A stretch of DNA of 64,000 nt from Hoeflea_A sp965228785 (GTDB taxonomy: Bacteria > Pseudomonadota > Alphaproteobacteria > Rhizobiales > Rhizobiaceae), in the NCBI GenBank assembly GCA_965228785.1, contig CBDDIF010000001.1, forward strand, positions 1,736,001 through 1,800,000, in the 5' to 3' direction. Positions 49,182 through 58,705 of this stretch are shown one piece after another. The position numbers and the translations under genes were made by a program. How positions within the stretch are numbered: position 1 is the stretch's first letter; the number at the start of each line of letters is the position of its first letter. Under the pieces are notes generated by a model that saw only the letters and a list, made by a program, of their open reading frames with translations, was not told the DNA's origin and did no database searches.

Positions 49182-50741
49182 ATGCTAGCAGAACCGACAG
49201 GCCGAGATCGTGCGCCGTCTCTGGCCTGGGCCGCCCCACTGCTATGCAGCCTGGCCGTTGCCTATAACAGCGGGGCGGTCATGGCGGCCTCCCCGTTCAT
49301 GAAGGTCGACCTCGATCTGGACGCCAACACTCTGCAGTGGGTGATGATCTCCTACATGCTGGTCGCGACCGTGCTTGTTGGCGTCATGGGCGGGTTGGCG
49401 GACATATTCGGGCGGCTGAGGCTTCTGATGATCGGTGCCCTGATCTTCGCGCTCGGGTCGCTCGTCTGCCTGCTTGCCGAGAGCGGTGTCGTTGTGATCG
49501 CCGGCCGGTCGGTGCAGGCGTTCGGAGCCGCCGGAATCGTCGGCACCGGTGTTGCCGTCATGACGGTTGCGACACCGGAGCGATTGCGGACGCTGGCTCT
49601 TGGCCTCTGGTCGGCCATCGTGGCGCTTGGTCTTGGCCTCGGGCCGCTGATCGGCGGAGCGCTGACGGATATTCTTGACTGGAGAGCGATATTCGCCTTC
49701 GACATTGCGCTGTTGGCTGTCGGGCTGCTCGCGTGCCTGAAAGTCGGCCGGGACCGGCTTGTCAAGGAGACCTTCACCGCGGGCGTCACGACCGATTACG
49801 CAGGTGCGGTCTTGCTGATTGCGTCGCTCGGCGCCCTGACCCTGGCGCTCAGCCGTGGGCAGACCGATGGCTGGGTGTCGCTGGATATCGTGACCCTGCT
49901 TGTCGCCGTGGTGATTGCCGGTGCGGGATTCGTGTGGCGCGAACTGAAAACCGGCGAACCGATGTTCGATTTGCGTCTGTTTGTACGCCCGCGGTTCGTG
50001 GCGGCATCCGCCGGGACATTTATTTCCGGGTTCGCCATGTTCGGGCTGATCTTCTACTTCAACCAGTTCGCCCAGGCACCCGAGGGCCTGAATTATTCGG
50101 CTTCGGCCAGCGGCGCCGCCCTGCTGCCCTGCACGCTGCTGTTTTTCGTTGGCTCGATCGCGCTGCCGCACCTGCTGGCGGAGGCGGATCTGCGCTGGCC
50201 GACGACATTCGGCATGGTGCTGATGGCCACCGGTTTCTGGCTGTTGGGGGATGTGTCGTCCGAAACGTCCTACGCCACTCTGTGGTGGAAACTTGCCCTG
50301 GTCGGACTCGGCCTCGGGTCGACCTTCGGCCTGCTGCCGCGTGTCGGCATGCGCGAGCTGCCCGACAGTCGCTCCGGTCAAGGCTCGGGCATTATCAGTG
50401 TCAGCCTTTACGTCGGATTCACCTTTGGTATCGCGGTCTGCGGCGTAGCGGTAGCGGCGATCCGCGACAGGGCCGTTCAGTCGGCAATTGTCGGTCTGTC
50501 TTCAGCACCGGTCGGGCGAGACAGAGTTGCCGATGATCTGGTGCATGGATCGGACTCGGCCATTGCAAAAGTGTTGCACAGCCTGGCAGGCGAAGATGCA
50601 GCCACGCTCCGGACAGCGCTGCGTAGCGCATTGGAATTAGGGTTCGAGGGTGTGGTCACCATTCTTGCCGTCGCATCGGCGTTCGGAGCCGTTCCTTGCG
50701 TCTGGCTGCAACGTCGGCCGCACAAGGTGCAAACGGCCTGA
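49182..50741 (+). CDS. DHA2-family MFS drug transporter, copy 2
   Basis: This 519-residue tandem paralog of the preceding transporter is very similar along its whole length (for example NTLQWVMISYMLVATVLVGVMGG and TPERLRTLALGLWSA are shared). The 173-bp gap between the copies is gene-free. A recent duplication is likely; different residues in loops such as SSAPVGRDRVADDLVHG suggest both are still under selection. Confidence 0.87.
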   Translation: MLAEPTGRDRAPSLAWAAPLLCSLAVAYNSGAVMAASPFMKVDLDLDANTLQWVMISYMLVATVLVGVMGGLADIFGRLRLLMIGALIFALGSLVCLLAESGVVVIAGRSVQAFGAAGIVGTGVAVMTVATPERLRTLALGLWSAIVALGLGLGPLIGGALTDILDWRAIFAFDIALLAVGLLACLKVGRDRLVKETFTAGVTTDYAGAVLLIASLGALTLALSRGQTDGWVSLDIVTLLVAVVIAGAGFVWRELKTGEPMFDLRLFVRPRFVAASAGTFISGFAMFGLIFYFNQFAQAPEGLNYSASASGAALLPCTLLFFVGSIALPHLLAEADLRWPTTFGMVLMATGFWLLGDVSSETSYATLWWKLALVGLGLGSTFGLLPRVGMRELPDSRSGQGSGIISVSLYVGFTFGIAVCGVAVAAIRDRAVQSAIVGLSSAPVGRDRVADDLVHGSDSAIAKVLHSLAGEDAATLRTALRSALELGFEGVVTILAVASAFGAVPCVWLQRRPHKVQTA

Positions 50742-50873
50742 TTTTCGAGACCTCGGCTCCGCACCTCGTAATATTTGTAATATCCACTTTATTCGCTAAG
50801 CTCTGTTCGCGTCAGAACGAATGAACTCAAGTATTGTTTGACGCGGTAACATTCTTTGACATGGAGAAATTGC

Positions 50874-51545
50874 ATGGCCGAAGAAAAGAAGGATCCTTTT
50901 CATCCCTACGTTCAGGAACTGCAGGGCCAGGAAGGCGATATCGAAACCAAGATCGAGAAACTGAAGGACATCCTCAAGGAAGTCGATATCGGCGATGCCC
51001 TGGACGACCGGTTCGACGATGCGCAGGATGCGCTGGAGGAAATCAAGAAGAAGATTGCCGAGCGCAAGATCCAGGACCTGGAGCAGGAGCTGGAGGCCCT
51101 GCAGGGGCTCGCCCAGAACCCGGGCGGGTTCAATCCGCCCCCGCCGCCGCCGCCATGGATCTGGCCCTGGCCGTGGCCGCCTCCGCCCGGCTTCCCCGGT
51201 CCCGGCTCGGGAACGCCCGGCGTGATCAATGTCGGGATCGTATCACCGCCCAGCGATTCCAAGTTCAAGGTCGGCCTCACTTCGCGCGACTACATCACCG
51301 CCCGCGATAAGACACGTGTCTGGGTGTGGGATCCGGTGCAGCTGGACTGGGCGGCCGAACTCGATACCGGCGAGGAAGTCCTTGCCATGGAGAAGGTCGA
51401 CGGGACCATCGCGGTTCGCACCGCGTCCAGGCTGTGGCTGTTCCATCCGCTGGACTATCGCTGGCTCGGTCCACTAAAGGCGGAGATCGAAGAGGTGACG
51501 GCCTTCAACCTGGCCTATCCGACCGTGGTGAAAGCCGACTCCTGA
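50874..51545 (+). CDS. Coiled-coil protein with Pro/Trp-rich hinge, unknown function
   Basis: This 223-residue protein has three parts. Residues about 10-80 form a strongly charged coiled coil (IETKIEKLKDILKEVD, LEEIKKKIAERKIQDLEQEL). Residues about 90-118 are almost pure Pro, Trp and Gly (seven consecutive Pro, then WIWPWPWPPPPGFPGPGSG). Residues 120-223 look like two beta repeats (TRVWVWDPVQLDWAAELDTG and SRLWLFHPLDYRWLGPL). No signal peptide. I do not recognise the family. It converges on the Dlt-like operon, whose ACP gene ends 10 bp away, so a link to that surface-modification system is possible. Confidence 0.65.
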   Translation: MAEEKKDPFHPYVQELQGQEGDIETKIEKLKDILKEVDIGDALDDRFDDAQDALEEIKKKIAERKIQDLEQELEALQGLAQNPGGFNPPPPPPPWIWPWPWPPPPGFPGPGSGTPGVINVGIVSPPSDSKFKVGLTSRDYITARDKTRVWVWDPVQLDWAAELDTGEEVLAMEKVDGTIAVRTASRLWLFHPLDYRWLGPLKAEIEEVTAFNLAYPTVVKADS

Positions 51546-51554
51546 CGGATTTCC

Positions 51555-51803
51555 TCAGGCTGCCTTTTCCATCACCAGTTGGGTCAGGTCGGCGATGGTA
51601 TCGAGGCGCGACATGTCGAAATCAGGATCTGCCAGGTCGAGATCATATTCGGCCTCCAGCATCATCATGACTTCGGTGGCGGCGAGCGAGTCGAGACGAC
51701 CGGAAACGAACAGTGATTCGGTATCGGCAACCGGACCGGTATGGCCGCGCGCGTTCAGGATGGATTCGATCGATCCGCGGATCGCCGTGTGGGCATCGGT
51801 CAT
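51555..51803 (-). CDS. Acyl/aminoacyl carrier protein (DltC-like)
   Basis: The 82-residue carrier protein carries the phosphopantetheine attachment Ser in SGRLDSLAATEVMMMLEAEY (about residue 39). The gene is the last of three: adenylation enzyme, membrane protein, carrier. The carrier would receive the activated (amino)acyl group and offer it to the membrane protein. Its ATG overlaps the stop of the MBOAT-like gene (ATGA). Confidence 0.85.
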   Translation of the reverse strand: MTDAHTAIRGSIESILNARGHTGPVADTESLFVSGRLDSLAATEVMMMLEAEYDLDLADPDFDMSRLDTIADLTQLVMEKAA

Positions 51804-53290
51804 GGGTTCACTCCAAACAGGCTGATGAAAAAGGTGAGGCGCTCGCCGAAGGTTCCCTCTCCGGAAATATCGTCGAAGACCTTCAACATGCAGAAAAACA
51901 GGATAACGCCGAGACGCGGACGCACGTGATAGGCGAAGAAGCCGTCTTCAGGCTTCGGTTTGCGTCCGCGCAGCTGCGAACAGATGAGGCCGATGGCCAG
52001 CACCAGACTGTAGAAGACCGCTGAATAGAATTTGGGCAACGTCTCCAGCGCCGGTGTCCAGGCGAAGACCCAGGTCTCACGCATGAAGTGGTAGAGGAAG
52101 TTGCCGATACCGGCCGCACACAGGGTCGCGAAAGCGATGCGCAGCTTGGGCTGCTTTTTGAAGAACCTCTGGAAGGCCGGATAGAAGAAGAAGTCGACCA
52201 GCATTTCCTTGAAATAGAAGAAGTAGCGGTTCCAGAACTCGGCCAGCGTGCGCGAGGCCAGCGGATTATAGGTGTTGCGCGGAATGCGGTAGCCGACCAT
52301 GCGAACCACCGCGACGATGACATGGCCCCAGACCGAAATGATCAGCAGATCGAGGAAGTAGTTGGTGAGAAGGCTGGTCCAGCGTACGCCAAGCGAGGCG
52401 CCTTCGCCGGCCGCCTGGGCGAGGATCGCCTGGTGCAGGGTCGGAACGGCACCGGCATCGTGAACTGCCAGGGCTGCGACCTGGTAGACCGCATTGAGGA
52501 TTGCTGCCCAGACCACCAGTTTGAGGGCCTTCAGCCGGGTGACGGCCAGTTCCGCCTCGTCCTTGGCTTCGAACTTCGACAGATAGCCGAAACCCTTGCC
52601 GATCGGTGCCGCGCTGCCGCTCCAGAACGGGCGCATCAGGCCAAGACGTTGTACGTTGGCGGTCGGGTCGCCGGTTTTTTGGTCGGTCAGGGCGTAGGAC
52701 AGAAACCAGAAAGACGAGACCCAGACGCCCAATACGGCCCAAAGCCCGCTGTGGACGACCGTGCCGGGGTCAAGCATGGCGGCGATCACCACGATGGCGA
52801 GGAACACGGCAATCATGGTCCGAACCGGGCGTTTGGCCGCCATCTGTCCGGAAAAGCGACGCTGCAATTCAAGCGCTGACCAGGCAATGATCAGAAACCC
52901 GAAAACGGCGGCGACTTGCAGTGTGATTGCAGGTACAGCGATGGAGGTTGCCAGATCCTGCAACGTCTGGGTCCATTCGGCGACGCGAAAAGGGCGAAGT
53001 GCAAGATAGAACAGACCGGCGCCGAAAACGACCAGTTTTCGGCGCTGCGGCCACAGCGCGCAGCCGGCCAACGCGACCGCTGTCAGCGCCAGCAGGGCCT
53101 TGCTCATGTTGAGACTGACCGCCAGGGTCAGCAGAAACCCGGCATGAATGACGAAGATGCCGGGTAACGTCCCGGCAAACGCGATGGCGCGATCATTGCC
53201 GTCCATTCCCAGCCAGGCTCGGCGCCAGCCGAGAAGCCAGGTGATCGGATTGCGACCGCCCGGCGGGTTTTGCAGGGTTTCGAGGCTCAT
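51800..53290 (-). CDS. MBOAT-like membrane acyltransferase (DltB-like)
   Basis: The 496-residue multi-pass protein has MBOAT-type features near the C-terminus: SRTLAEFWNRYFFYFKEMLVDFFFYPAF (a long amphipathic block with the W-N/R pattern) and AGIGNFLYHFMRETW, whose His is the candidate catalytic residue. DltB-type MBOATs pass D-alanine from the carrier protein to the cell surface. The N-terminal half has about six helices. Its ATG overlaps the adenylation-enzyme stop. DltD is missing. Confidence 0.78.
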   Translation of the reverse strand: MSLETLQNPPGGRNPITWLLGWRRAWLGMDGNDRAIAFAGTLPGIFVIHAGFLLTLAVSLNMSKALLALTAVALAGCALWPQRRKLVVFGAGLFYLALRPFRVAEWTQTLQDLATSIAVPAITLQVAAVFGFLIIAWSALELQRRFSGQMAAKRPVRTMIAVFLAIVVIAAMLDPGTVVHSGLWAVLGVWVSSFWFLSYALTDQKTGDPTANVQRLGLMRPFWSGSAAPIGKGFGYLSKFEAKDEAELAVTRLKALKLVVWAAILNAVYQVAALAVHDAGAVPTLHQAILAQAAGEGASLGVRWTSLLTNYFLDLLIISVWGHVIVAVVRMVGYRIPRNTYNPLASRTLAEFWNRYFFYFKEMLVDFFFYPAFQRFFKKQPKLRIAFATLCAAGIGNFLYHFMRETWVFAWTPALETLPKFYSAVFYSLVLAIGLICSQLRGRKPKPEDGFFAYHVRPRLGVILFFCMLKVFDDISGEGTFGERLTFFISLFGVNP

Positions 53291-54870
53291 TGGGCGGCCT
53301 CTGCAGCGGCAATCGTCGCGGCCTTGTCGAGATCTGCGATCAATGCCTTTCGGTCGATTTTGCCGTTGGCGTTACGCGGCAGGCTTTCGACGGACTGGAT
53401 CGTGCCCGGCACCATGTAGCGCGGCAGGGTCTTTAGCATCTCGGCCTGTACCTCTTCCGCGCTGCGCTTGGCTTCAGCAGTGAACCCCACGAGTCCCTGA
53501 GCAGAACCGTCTTCAACCGGCCAGGCGACGACTACCGACAATTCGCTGCGAGTTGCTCGGCGCAGATGCATTTCCACCTCTTCCAGCTCGATGCGGTTGC
53601 CCTTCATTTTGACCTGGTTGTCGGTGCGACCGAGGTGGTGGAAACGCCCATCGGCGTCCTGGCGGCCGAGATCGCCGGTCAGATACCAGCGCTTGCCGTC
53701 GATCATGCGGAACCGGTCGGCGGTGAGTTCGGGCGCATTGAAATAGCCATCCGCGAGTTGCACGCCGGACAGCGCAATCTCACCGGCTTCTCCGGTTGCA
53801 ACGGGCTTTAGATCCTCGTCAAAGATCGCCACATCCATGGTGTCGTAGGCATTGCCGATCGACAGGATGCCGCGCTCCTCGGTGGCAACCGGCGGATTAG
53901 TCAGGGTCTGTCGGGTGCAGATCACCGTTGCTTCGGTCGGACCGTAAATGTTCTCGACCGTGCTGTTGGGTGCGGCATCGGCCCACGCCTGAACGGCCGC
54001 AACGGGTAGTGGCTCGCCGCAGAAAACCGAGAGCCTTAGGCTCGGAAGAATGTCCGGCTTCAGCGATCCGGTACTGCGCATGAGGGCAATCACCGTCGGC
54101 ACCGACAGCCAGCAGGTGATTTCATTCTTGCGGATGAAGCGCGCTGGCGCCATCAGGTCAAGGGGCGACATCAGATACAGACTGGCGCCGGCCTCCCAGC
54201 ACAGAAACATGTTGTGGACCGTGAGATCGAATGTGATGTCGCAGCTTTCGCCGACGCGATCTTCGGCCGTCAGGCGCGTCCATTTGCGCGTTTCTTCGAT
54301 GTAGGCGCACACACCGCGGATTGGCACAACCACGCCTTTCGGCATGCCCGTGGTTCCGGATGTGTAGATAATATAGGCCGTGTCTGATGGTTCGCGCGGT
54401 ACCGGATCAAGAATCGGGGTCGCATCGACTGCGGACAGGGCGACGGTGCGATCATGCAACGCATCATCGGCCGCGTGCGCTTCGTCGGCGACGAAAATTC
54501 GCTGGGGGGCGACTTCCAGAACCGCCTCGGTGAGCAGTACGGCGCCATTGGCGTCGACCACGAGGGCGTCCAGATCGAGGAGTTTCAGCAGGTCGACAAG
54601 ACGGGCTTCCGGCCACTTCAGGTTAAGCGGTACGTAAGCCTTACCGCTACACAGGGCACCAAGAATGCCGGCATAGGCTTCGAAACTGCGCGATCCGAGA
54701 ACACCGACGCGGCCGGATCTGCCAACGGACATATGTCCCGCGAGCCGCGCCGCGGTCTGTGCCAGTTCGCCATAAGTCCAGGTTCCCTTATCGGAGTGCA
54801 GTGCAATTTTATCTGGGTTGTCGCGCGCCGATGCAAAGAACGGCAGCGACAGATTGTGGCCCGTGACCAT
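53287..54870 (-). CDS. Amino-acid adenylation enzyme (DltA-like)
   Basis: The 527-residue AMP-forming enzyme has core motifs AYIIYTSGTTGMPKGV (ATP phosphate binding), NIYGPTEATV, YLTGDLGRQDADGRFHHLGRTDNQVKMKG and the C-terminal catalytic Lys in NGKIDRKAL. Sequence and length resemble D-alanine:carrier ligases and stand-alone NRPS adenylation domains; the substrate may be another amino acid. ATG 54870 (GAGG seven bases upstream) is chosen rather than an ATG 18 bases earlier. First gene of the operon. Confidence 0.83.
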   Translation of the reverse strand: MVTGHNLSLPFFASARDNPDKIALHSDKGTWTYGELAQTAARLAGHMSVGRSGRVGVLGSRSFEAYAGILGALCSGKAYVPLNLKWPEARLVDLLKLLDLDALVVDANGAVLLTEAVLEVAPQRIFVADEAHAADDALHDRTVALSAVDATPILDPVPREPSDTAYIIYTSGTTGMPKGVVVPIRGVCAYIEETRKWTRLTAEDRVGESCDITFDLTVHNMFLCWEAGASLYLMSPLDLMAPARFIRKNEITCWLSVPTVIALMRSTGSLKPDILPSLRLSVFCGEPLPVAAVQAWADAAPNSTVENIYGPTEATVICTRQTLTNPPVATEERGILSIGNAYDTMDVAIFDEDLKPVATGEAGEIALSGVQLADGYFNAPELTADRFRMIDGKRWYLTGDLGRQDADGRFHHLGRTDNQVKMKGNRIELEEVEMHLRRATRSELSVVVAWPVEDGSAQGLVGFTAEAKRSAEEVQAEMLKTLPRYMVPGTIQSVESLPRNANGKIDRKALIADLDKAATIAAAEAAQ

Positions 54871-55099
54871 CGGAAAACCTCGTGACAATCGTTCCTGCGC
54901 CCCCCCAAAGGAACGCTCGATACCGTTAAGAAAGGGGGTTTAGAGGCGACGGAAGTCAACGAATCCTTCACCTTAACGTTAACGGGCGGTGCTCTTCCGA
55001 TTCATCCGGTGTTAACGGGAAAGGACTGAGATGTGGTCATCTTTGTGACACGCCCGTACTTTTTGTTATTCTTATCCCGGCAACCGCGGAGAAACAGCC

Positions 55100-55627
55100 A
55101 TGTTCAAGAAGGTATTGATTGCCACCGACGGATCAGAGCATGCCACCAAGGCCGTCGGCATCGGTTCCGACATTGCCTCCAAATATGATGCCGAAGTGGT
55201 GCTGGTTCATGTCCTGATGCGGCACGAGGTTTCAGACGACCTGAAGCGTTTGGTTCAGATCGAACACTTGGCCGACGAGCGGGGCGAACCGCTGGCGACG
55301 ATCGTCGCAGCAGTACCGAGCGGCCGCTATCCGGCCGTTACGGTCACTCAGCGGAGCCCGGAGCCGGACAAGATGCTCAGTGCGATTGCGGAACAGTTGC
55401 TGAGGTTGGCTGAAGAAACTGTGCGCTCCCATGGTGTCTCAAAGGTCAGCCAACGGATCGAGGATGGCAAGGCAGTCGACGCTATTTTGGGTCTCGTGAA
55501 ATCGGAAGATGTCGACTTGCTGGTTGTTGGAGCGAGAGGACTTACGGACGCATATGCACTGCTGATGGGCAGCGTTTCGCACAAACTGGCGCACCTGTCT
55601 CCGGTCACCTGCGTGGCAGTGAAATAG
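55100..55627 (+). CDS. Universal stress protein (UspA family)
   Basis: The 175-residue protein begins MFKKVLIATDGSEHATKAVG and ends with the ATP-binding motif VVGARGLTDAYALLMGSVSHKLAH (G-x2-G-x9-G-S), so it belongs to the ATP-binding class. It lies alone between divergent and convergent neighbours. A TTTGTGACAC sequence upstream has some resemblance to an FNR/CRP half-site, too weak to call. Confidence 0.9.
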   Translation: MFKKVLIATDGSEHATKAVGIGSDIASKYDAEVVLVHVLMRHEVSDDLKRLVQIEHLADERGEPLATIVAAVPSGRYPAVTVTQRSPEPDKMLSAIAEQLLRLAEETVRSHGVSKVSQRIEDGKAVDAILGLVKSEDVDLLVVGARGLTDAYALLMGSVSHKLAHLSPVTCVAVK

Positions 55628-55658
55628 TCGGGTCAGTACCTAAAATCCCGGCTGCCGC

Positions 55659-56996
55659 TTACGCGGCTACCGATTTCAACTGCGTTTCCATGAGGCGCCG
55701 ATATTCGTGAAAATCAACTTCGACGGCATGTCGCGTCGATGGTTGGAACCTCTTTGCGTCCAGCGCGTGTTCGCGCGCGATCTGCTGTCCCAGATCAACG
55801 GGTCGCTGCCACTTGCCGCTTATCGCGTGTGCGGCAATTTCTGACTGATAGTCGGCGAGCGCCCAGATGCAGCCTAACGGCTGTATCAGTCCGATGAAGA
55901 AAATGTCGTTCAGATCGGGTGGCATCATTTTCATGTAGAGCGGTATGCGAATGCTCTGCGACCAGTCGAAGCGATCGTCCTTCAGGAACGGAAAACGGGT
56001 CTGATACCCGGTCGCCCAGATTATAGTATCGAAGTCCCCGGACGTCCCATCTGCGAATCGTACGTTTTTACCGGATGCCGATTGGGTCGCCCTGCGGATC
56101 GTCACTTTGCCGTGCGTAAGCTGCTCAAGGATATCCGTATTCAGTGTTGGATGGACCGAGAGGATCTTGGCATCGGGCTGCGGCAAGGCGTAACGCTCAT
56201 AGGGTCCGACGACCAACTGCAGCCCCAATCGCAGCAGCGCCTGTCGGAAAAACCTCGGCAACCGGGTCAGCTTTTTGTACTGGATGTCCATCGGGCGGCC
56301 GAAGACGGTTTTCGGGACAATGTATTGCGGCGTTCGCAGCGATAAGCTGACATGGTCGGAAACCCGCGACAGTGCGGCGGCGATGTCGCAGGCGGAGTTG
56401 CCGGCTCCGACGACAAGAACACGCTGGCCTTGGAAGCCGCCTGGAGCGCGGTATTCGGCCGAATGCAGATGCCGGCCCTCGAACGATCCATCGAGGTTTG
56501 GTGTGAAGGGGATCCTGTGATGGCCCGATGCGACGATCAGGTGATCTGCCGTCTCTTCGTGCCGACCCTGCGAGTCATGAATCGTTAGCCGCCAGCCGCC
56601 CTCGGGACGATGCTCCGCGCTCTCCACGCGAGAGTTCAGACGAATGCGGCGCCGCAGGTGGTATCGGTCTGCGTAAGCGTTGAAATACGCCAGGATTTGT
56701 CGATGCGACGGATAGTCCGGATAGTCGTCGGGCATTGGAAAATCGCGAAATCCCGAAAGCCGACGCGACGAAATGATATGAGCACTGTCGTAAACGCTGG
56801 GCCGCTCAGGATCTTCGCTATAGGCCCACAAACCGCCGACGGCATCGTAGCCCTCATGGCATACCAAGCTCTCGATGCCTTGCTTTTCCAGGTTGCGAAT
56901 GGCTGTCAGACCGCACGGTCCGGCTCCGACAACGCAGACCGTGTGGTGCCGTGTCGGCGGACTGGATGGTTCCCGCTTTGCTTGCATTTTGCTCAT
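55659..56996 (-). CDS. Flavin-containing monooxygenase
   Basis: The 445-residue protein has two Rossmann motifs (VCVVGAGPCGLTAIRNL for FAD, about residue 20; VLVVGAGNSACDIAAAL for NADPH) and the FMO fingerprint FEGRHLHSAEY (F-x-G-x3-H-x3-Y), plus the ATGYQTRFPFL motif. Such enzymes oxygenate amines, sulfides or ketones; trimethylamine is one possible substrate given the demethylation operon 20 kb away, but that is inference. Confidence 0.87.
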   Translation of the reverse strand: MSKMQAKREPSSPPTRHHTVCVVGAGPCGLTAIRNLEKQGIESLVCHEGYDAVGGLWAYSEDPERPSVYDSAHIISSRRLSGFRDFPMPDDYPDYPSHRQILAYFNAYADRYHLRRRIRLNSRVESAEHRPEGGWRLTIHDSQGRHEETADHLIVASGHHRIPFTPNLDGSFEGRHLHSAEYRAPGGFQGQRVLVVGAGNSACDIAAALSRVSDHVSLSLRTPQYIVPKTVFGRPMDIQYKKLTRLPRFFRQALLRLGLQLVVGPYERYALPQPDAKILSVHPTLNTDILEQLTHGKVTIRRATQSASGKNVRFADGTSGDFDTIIWATGYQTRFPFLKDDRFDWSQSIRIPLYMKMMPPDLNDIFFIGLIQPLGCIWALADYQSEIAAHAISGKWQRPVDLGQQIAREHALDAKRFQPSTRHAVEVDFHEYRRLMETQLKSVAA

Positions 56997-57160
56997 CGCG
57001 TATTAGAGCTTGTTACGTCTGCCCTGCGCATACGCCAAGTGTGGCTGGTGGACAACGGGCATACGAAAAATTGTTTGCCAATGCAGCGATCCGGTCTGGT
57101 CAATGGGCCTTATCGGGACTATTGCCAAAGGGCCACGAAGGGTTGTGGAGAAAGCTGACG

Positions 57161-57817
57161 ATGAAAACAGTTGCGCGTCTAGCAGCAATAGTCATGGTCC
57201 TGGCCGCATTGACCGCATTGACGGCTTGCACCAGCTCGAATTCAGGATCAACGGCGGAACAGAATTTTGCAGCCGTCAAGCCAAGTAAGGATCAGCGCGC
57301 CCAGATCTACCTTTTCCGCGGCGGATTCAACGGTGTCTTTTCGACCGGCATCAACGAAATGGCAACAGAGCTGAGGGCCCGAGGCGTTCCGGCCCAATCG
57401 CTGAGCTGGGCCAGAGAGAATTCCGTTGTCTACGAGATCAAGCAGAAATATGCGAAGGGGCAAGCGCGGCCTATCATTCTCGCCGGCCATTCACTGGGCG
57501 CTGAGGCGGTGCTCAAGATGGCTCGCAAGCTCACCAGCAGTGGCATTCCCGTCGACCTCGTCATCGTTTTCGATGCGCTGGGTGCATCGCGAATTCCAAA
57601 AGGCGTCAAGCGCTTCGTCAATTACCGCGCATCCGGCTGGAAGAATTTTCCCGGTGATTTCAAACCCGATCCCGGGTTCAAGGGTAAAATCGTCAACGTT
57701 GACATCAGAAAGCTGCCGAAACTCGACAAGGCAAGCCACTGGAACATCGTAAACCAGCAAGAGCTGCAGAGATTGGCGGTCAAGGAGATCGAAGCCGTCT
57801 ACCGGAGAAGCAGGTAG
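57161..57817 (+). CDS. Lipoprotein with alpha/beta-hydrolase fold, copy 1
   Basis: The 218-residue protein has a lipoprotein signal (LAALTALTAC, Cys about residue 23) followed by a small hydrolase-like domain: YLFRGGFNGVFSTGINEMATEL, the nucleophile elbow IILAGHSLGAEAVLKMARKL (Ser), VDLVIVFDALGASRIP (candidate acid) and KASHWNIVNQQ (candidate His). It is probably anchored in the cell envelope. The start is ATG 57161 (GGAG 10 nt upstream). It is followed by a paralog. Confidence 0.8.
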   Translation: MKTVARLAAIVMVLAALTALTACTSSNSGSTAEQNFAAVKPSKDQRAQIYLFRGGFNGVFSTGINEMATELRARGVPAQSLSWARENSVVYEIKQKYAKGQARPIILAGHSLGAEAVLKMARKLTSSGIPVDLVIVFDALGASRIPKGVKRFVNYRASGWKNFPGDFKPDPGFKGKIVNVDIRKLPKLDKASHWNIVNQQELQRLAVKEIEAVYRRSR

Positions 57818-57824
57818 ACCGGTG

Positions 57825-58544
57825 ATGTTCGATGGCAGGCGGATGCAGGCGGCCAGGGATGTGTTTTTGGGGGCACCGGCGTTGAGAAGATTCGGTTTGA
57901 TTGCGAAGGCGATTGTAGCACTGGCTGCAGTGACTCTTCTCGCGGCATGCACGTCCACCGAGACGGCAACCACCCAAGCCCGCGCCTTTGCCGCAACACC
58001 GCAGCCGACGTCCGGAAAAGCCTCGACCGCTCAGGTTTACATGTTCCGCGGCGGGTTCGGCGATCTGTTTTCCAGCGGCATCAACGATATGGCGGTGGAC
58101 CTGCGCGGCAAGGGCGTTCCTGCTCATGCACTAAGCTGGACGAATGAAAACGCCGTCTTGACCAAGATCGAGAAGGCTTATGCAAGGAACCGGCGTGGTC
58201 CGATCATTCTGGTCGGGCACTCTCTTGGGGCCGGTGCGTCCGTACGGATCGCCCGCTCGCTGACGGCGGACGGCATTCCGGTCGATCTCGTGATCGTCAT
58301 GGATTCCCTCGGCGCGCCGCGTGTACCAAAGGGCGTACGCCGGTTCATCAGCTACAAAGCTTCAGGCGATCAGAATAAACCCGGCGCTTTCAAGGGTGCT
58401 TCGGGGTTTTCCGGCAAGATCGTCAACGTTGATATTCGCAACCTGCCGGACCTCGAAGACGCCGGCCACTGGAGCATGGTCCAGCGGGACGCTTTGCAGC
58501 AGCGGATCATGCGCGAAATCCTGGCGGCTTACCGTCGGGGCTGA
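57825..58544 (+). CDS. Lipoprotein with alpha/beta-hydrolase fold, copy 2
   Basis: The paralog has about 239 residues: lipobox LLAAC after a longer N-terminus, YMFRGGFGDLFSSGINDMAVDL, IILVGHSLGAGASVRIARSL, VDLVIVMDSLGAPRVP and DAGHWSMVQRD. A start at ATG 57843 (MQAARDVFLG) is also possible and would give a more usual signal length. The gap to copy 1 is only 7 bp, so the pair is cotranscribed. The substrate is unknown. Confidence 0.8.
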   Translation: MFDGRRMQAARDVFLGAPALRRFGLIAKAIVALAAVTLLAACTSTETATTQARAFAATPQPTSGKASTAQVYMFRGGFGDLFSSGINDMAVDLRGKGVPAHALSWTNENAVLTKIEKAYARNRRGPIILVGHSLGAGASVRIARSLTADGIPVDLVIVMDSLGAPRVPKGVRRFISYKASGDQNKPGAFKGASGFSGKIVNVDIRNLPDLEDAGHWSMVQRDALQQRIMREILAAYRRG

Positions 58545-58705
58545 GGACCTGCCTCTCTTTACGCTTCCTTAACGCTAAACCTATTGGCGAACATCTCGTT
58601 CATATTCACGTTTGTTGCAGTGCGGTAGATTGGTGTTGCTGATTCGGTTGGCGGACCGAAAGCGCGGCTGCTTTGGCAGCGCGGACTAGCCTTCAAGGAA
58701 TCGAG

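Noticed and set aside
53287..54870. Calling the adenylation enzyme DltA with D-alanine specificity
   Set aside because: The pocket code cannot be read reliably by eye, and dltD is absent.
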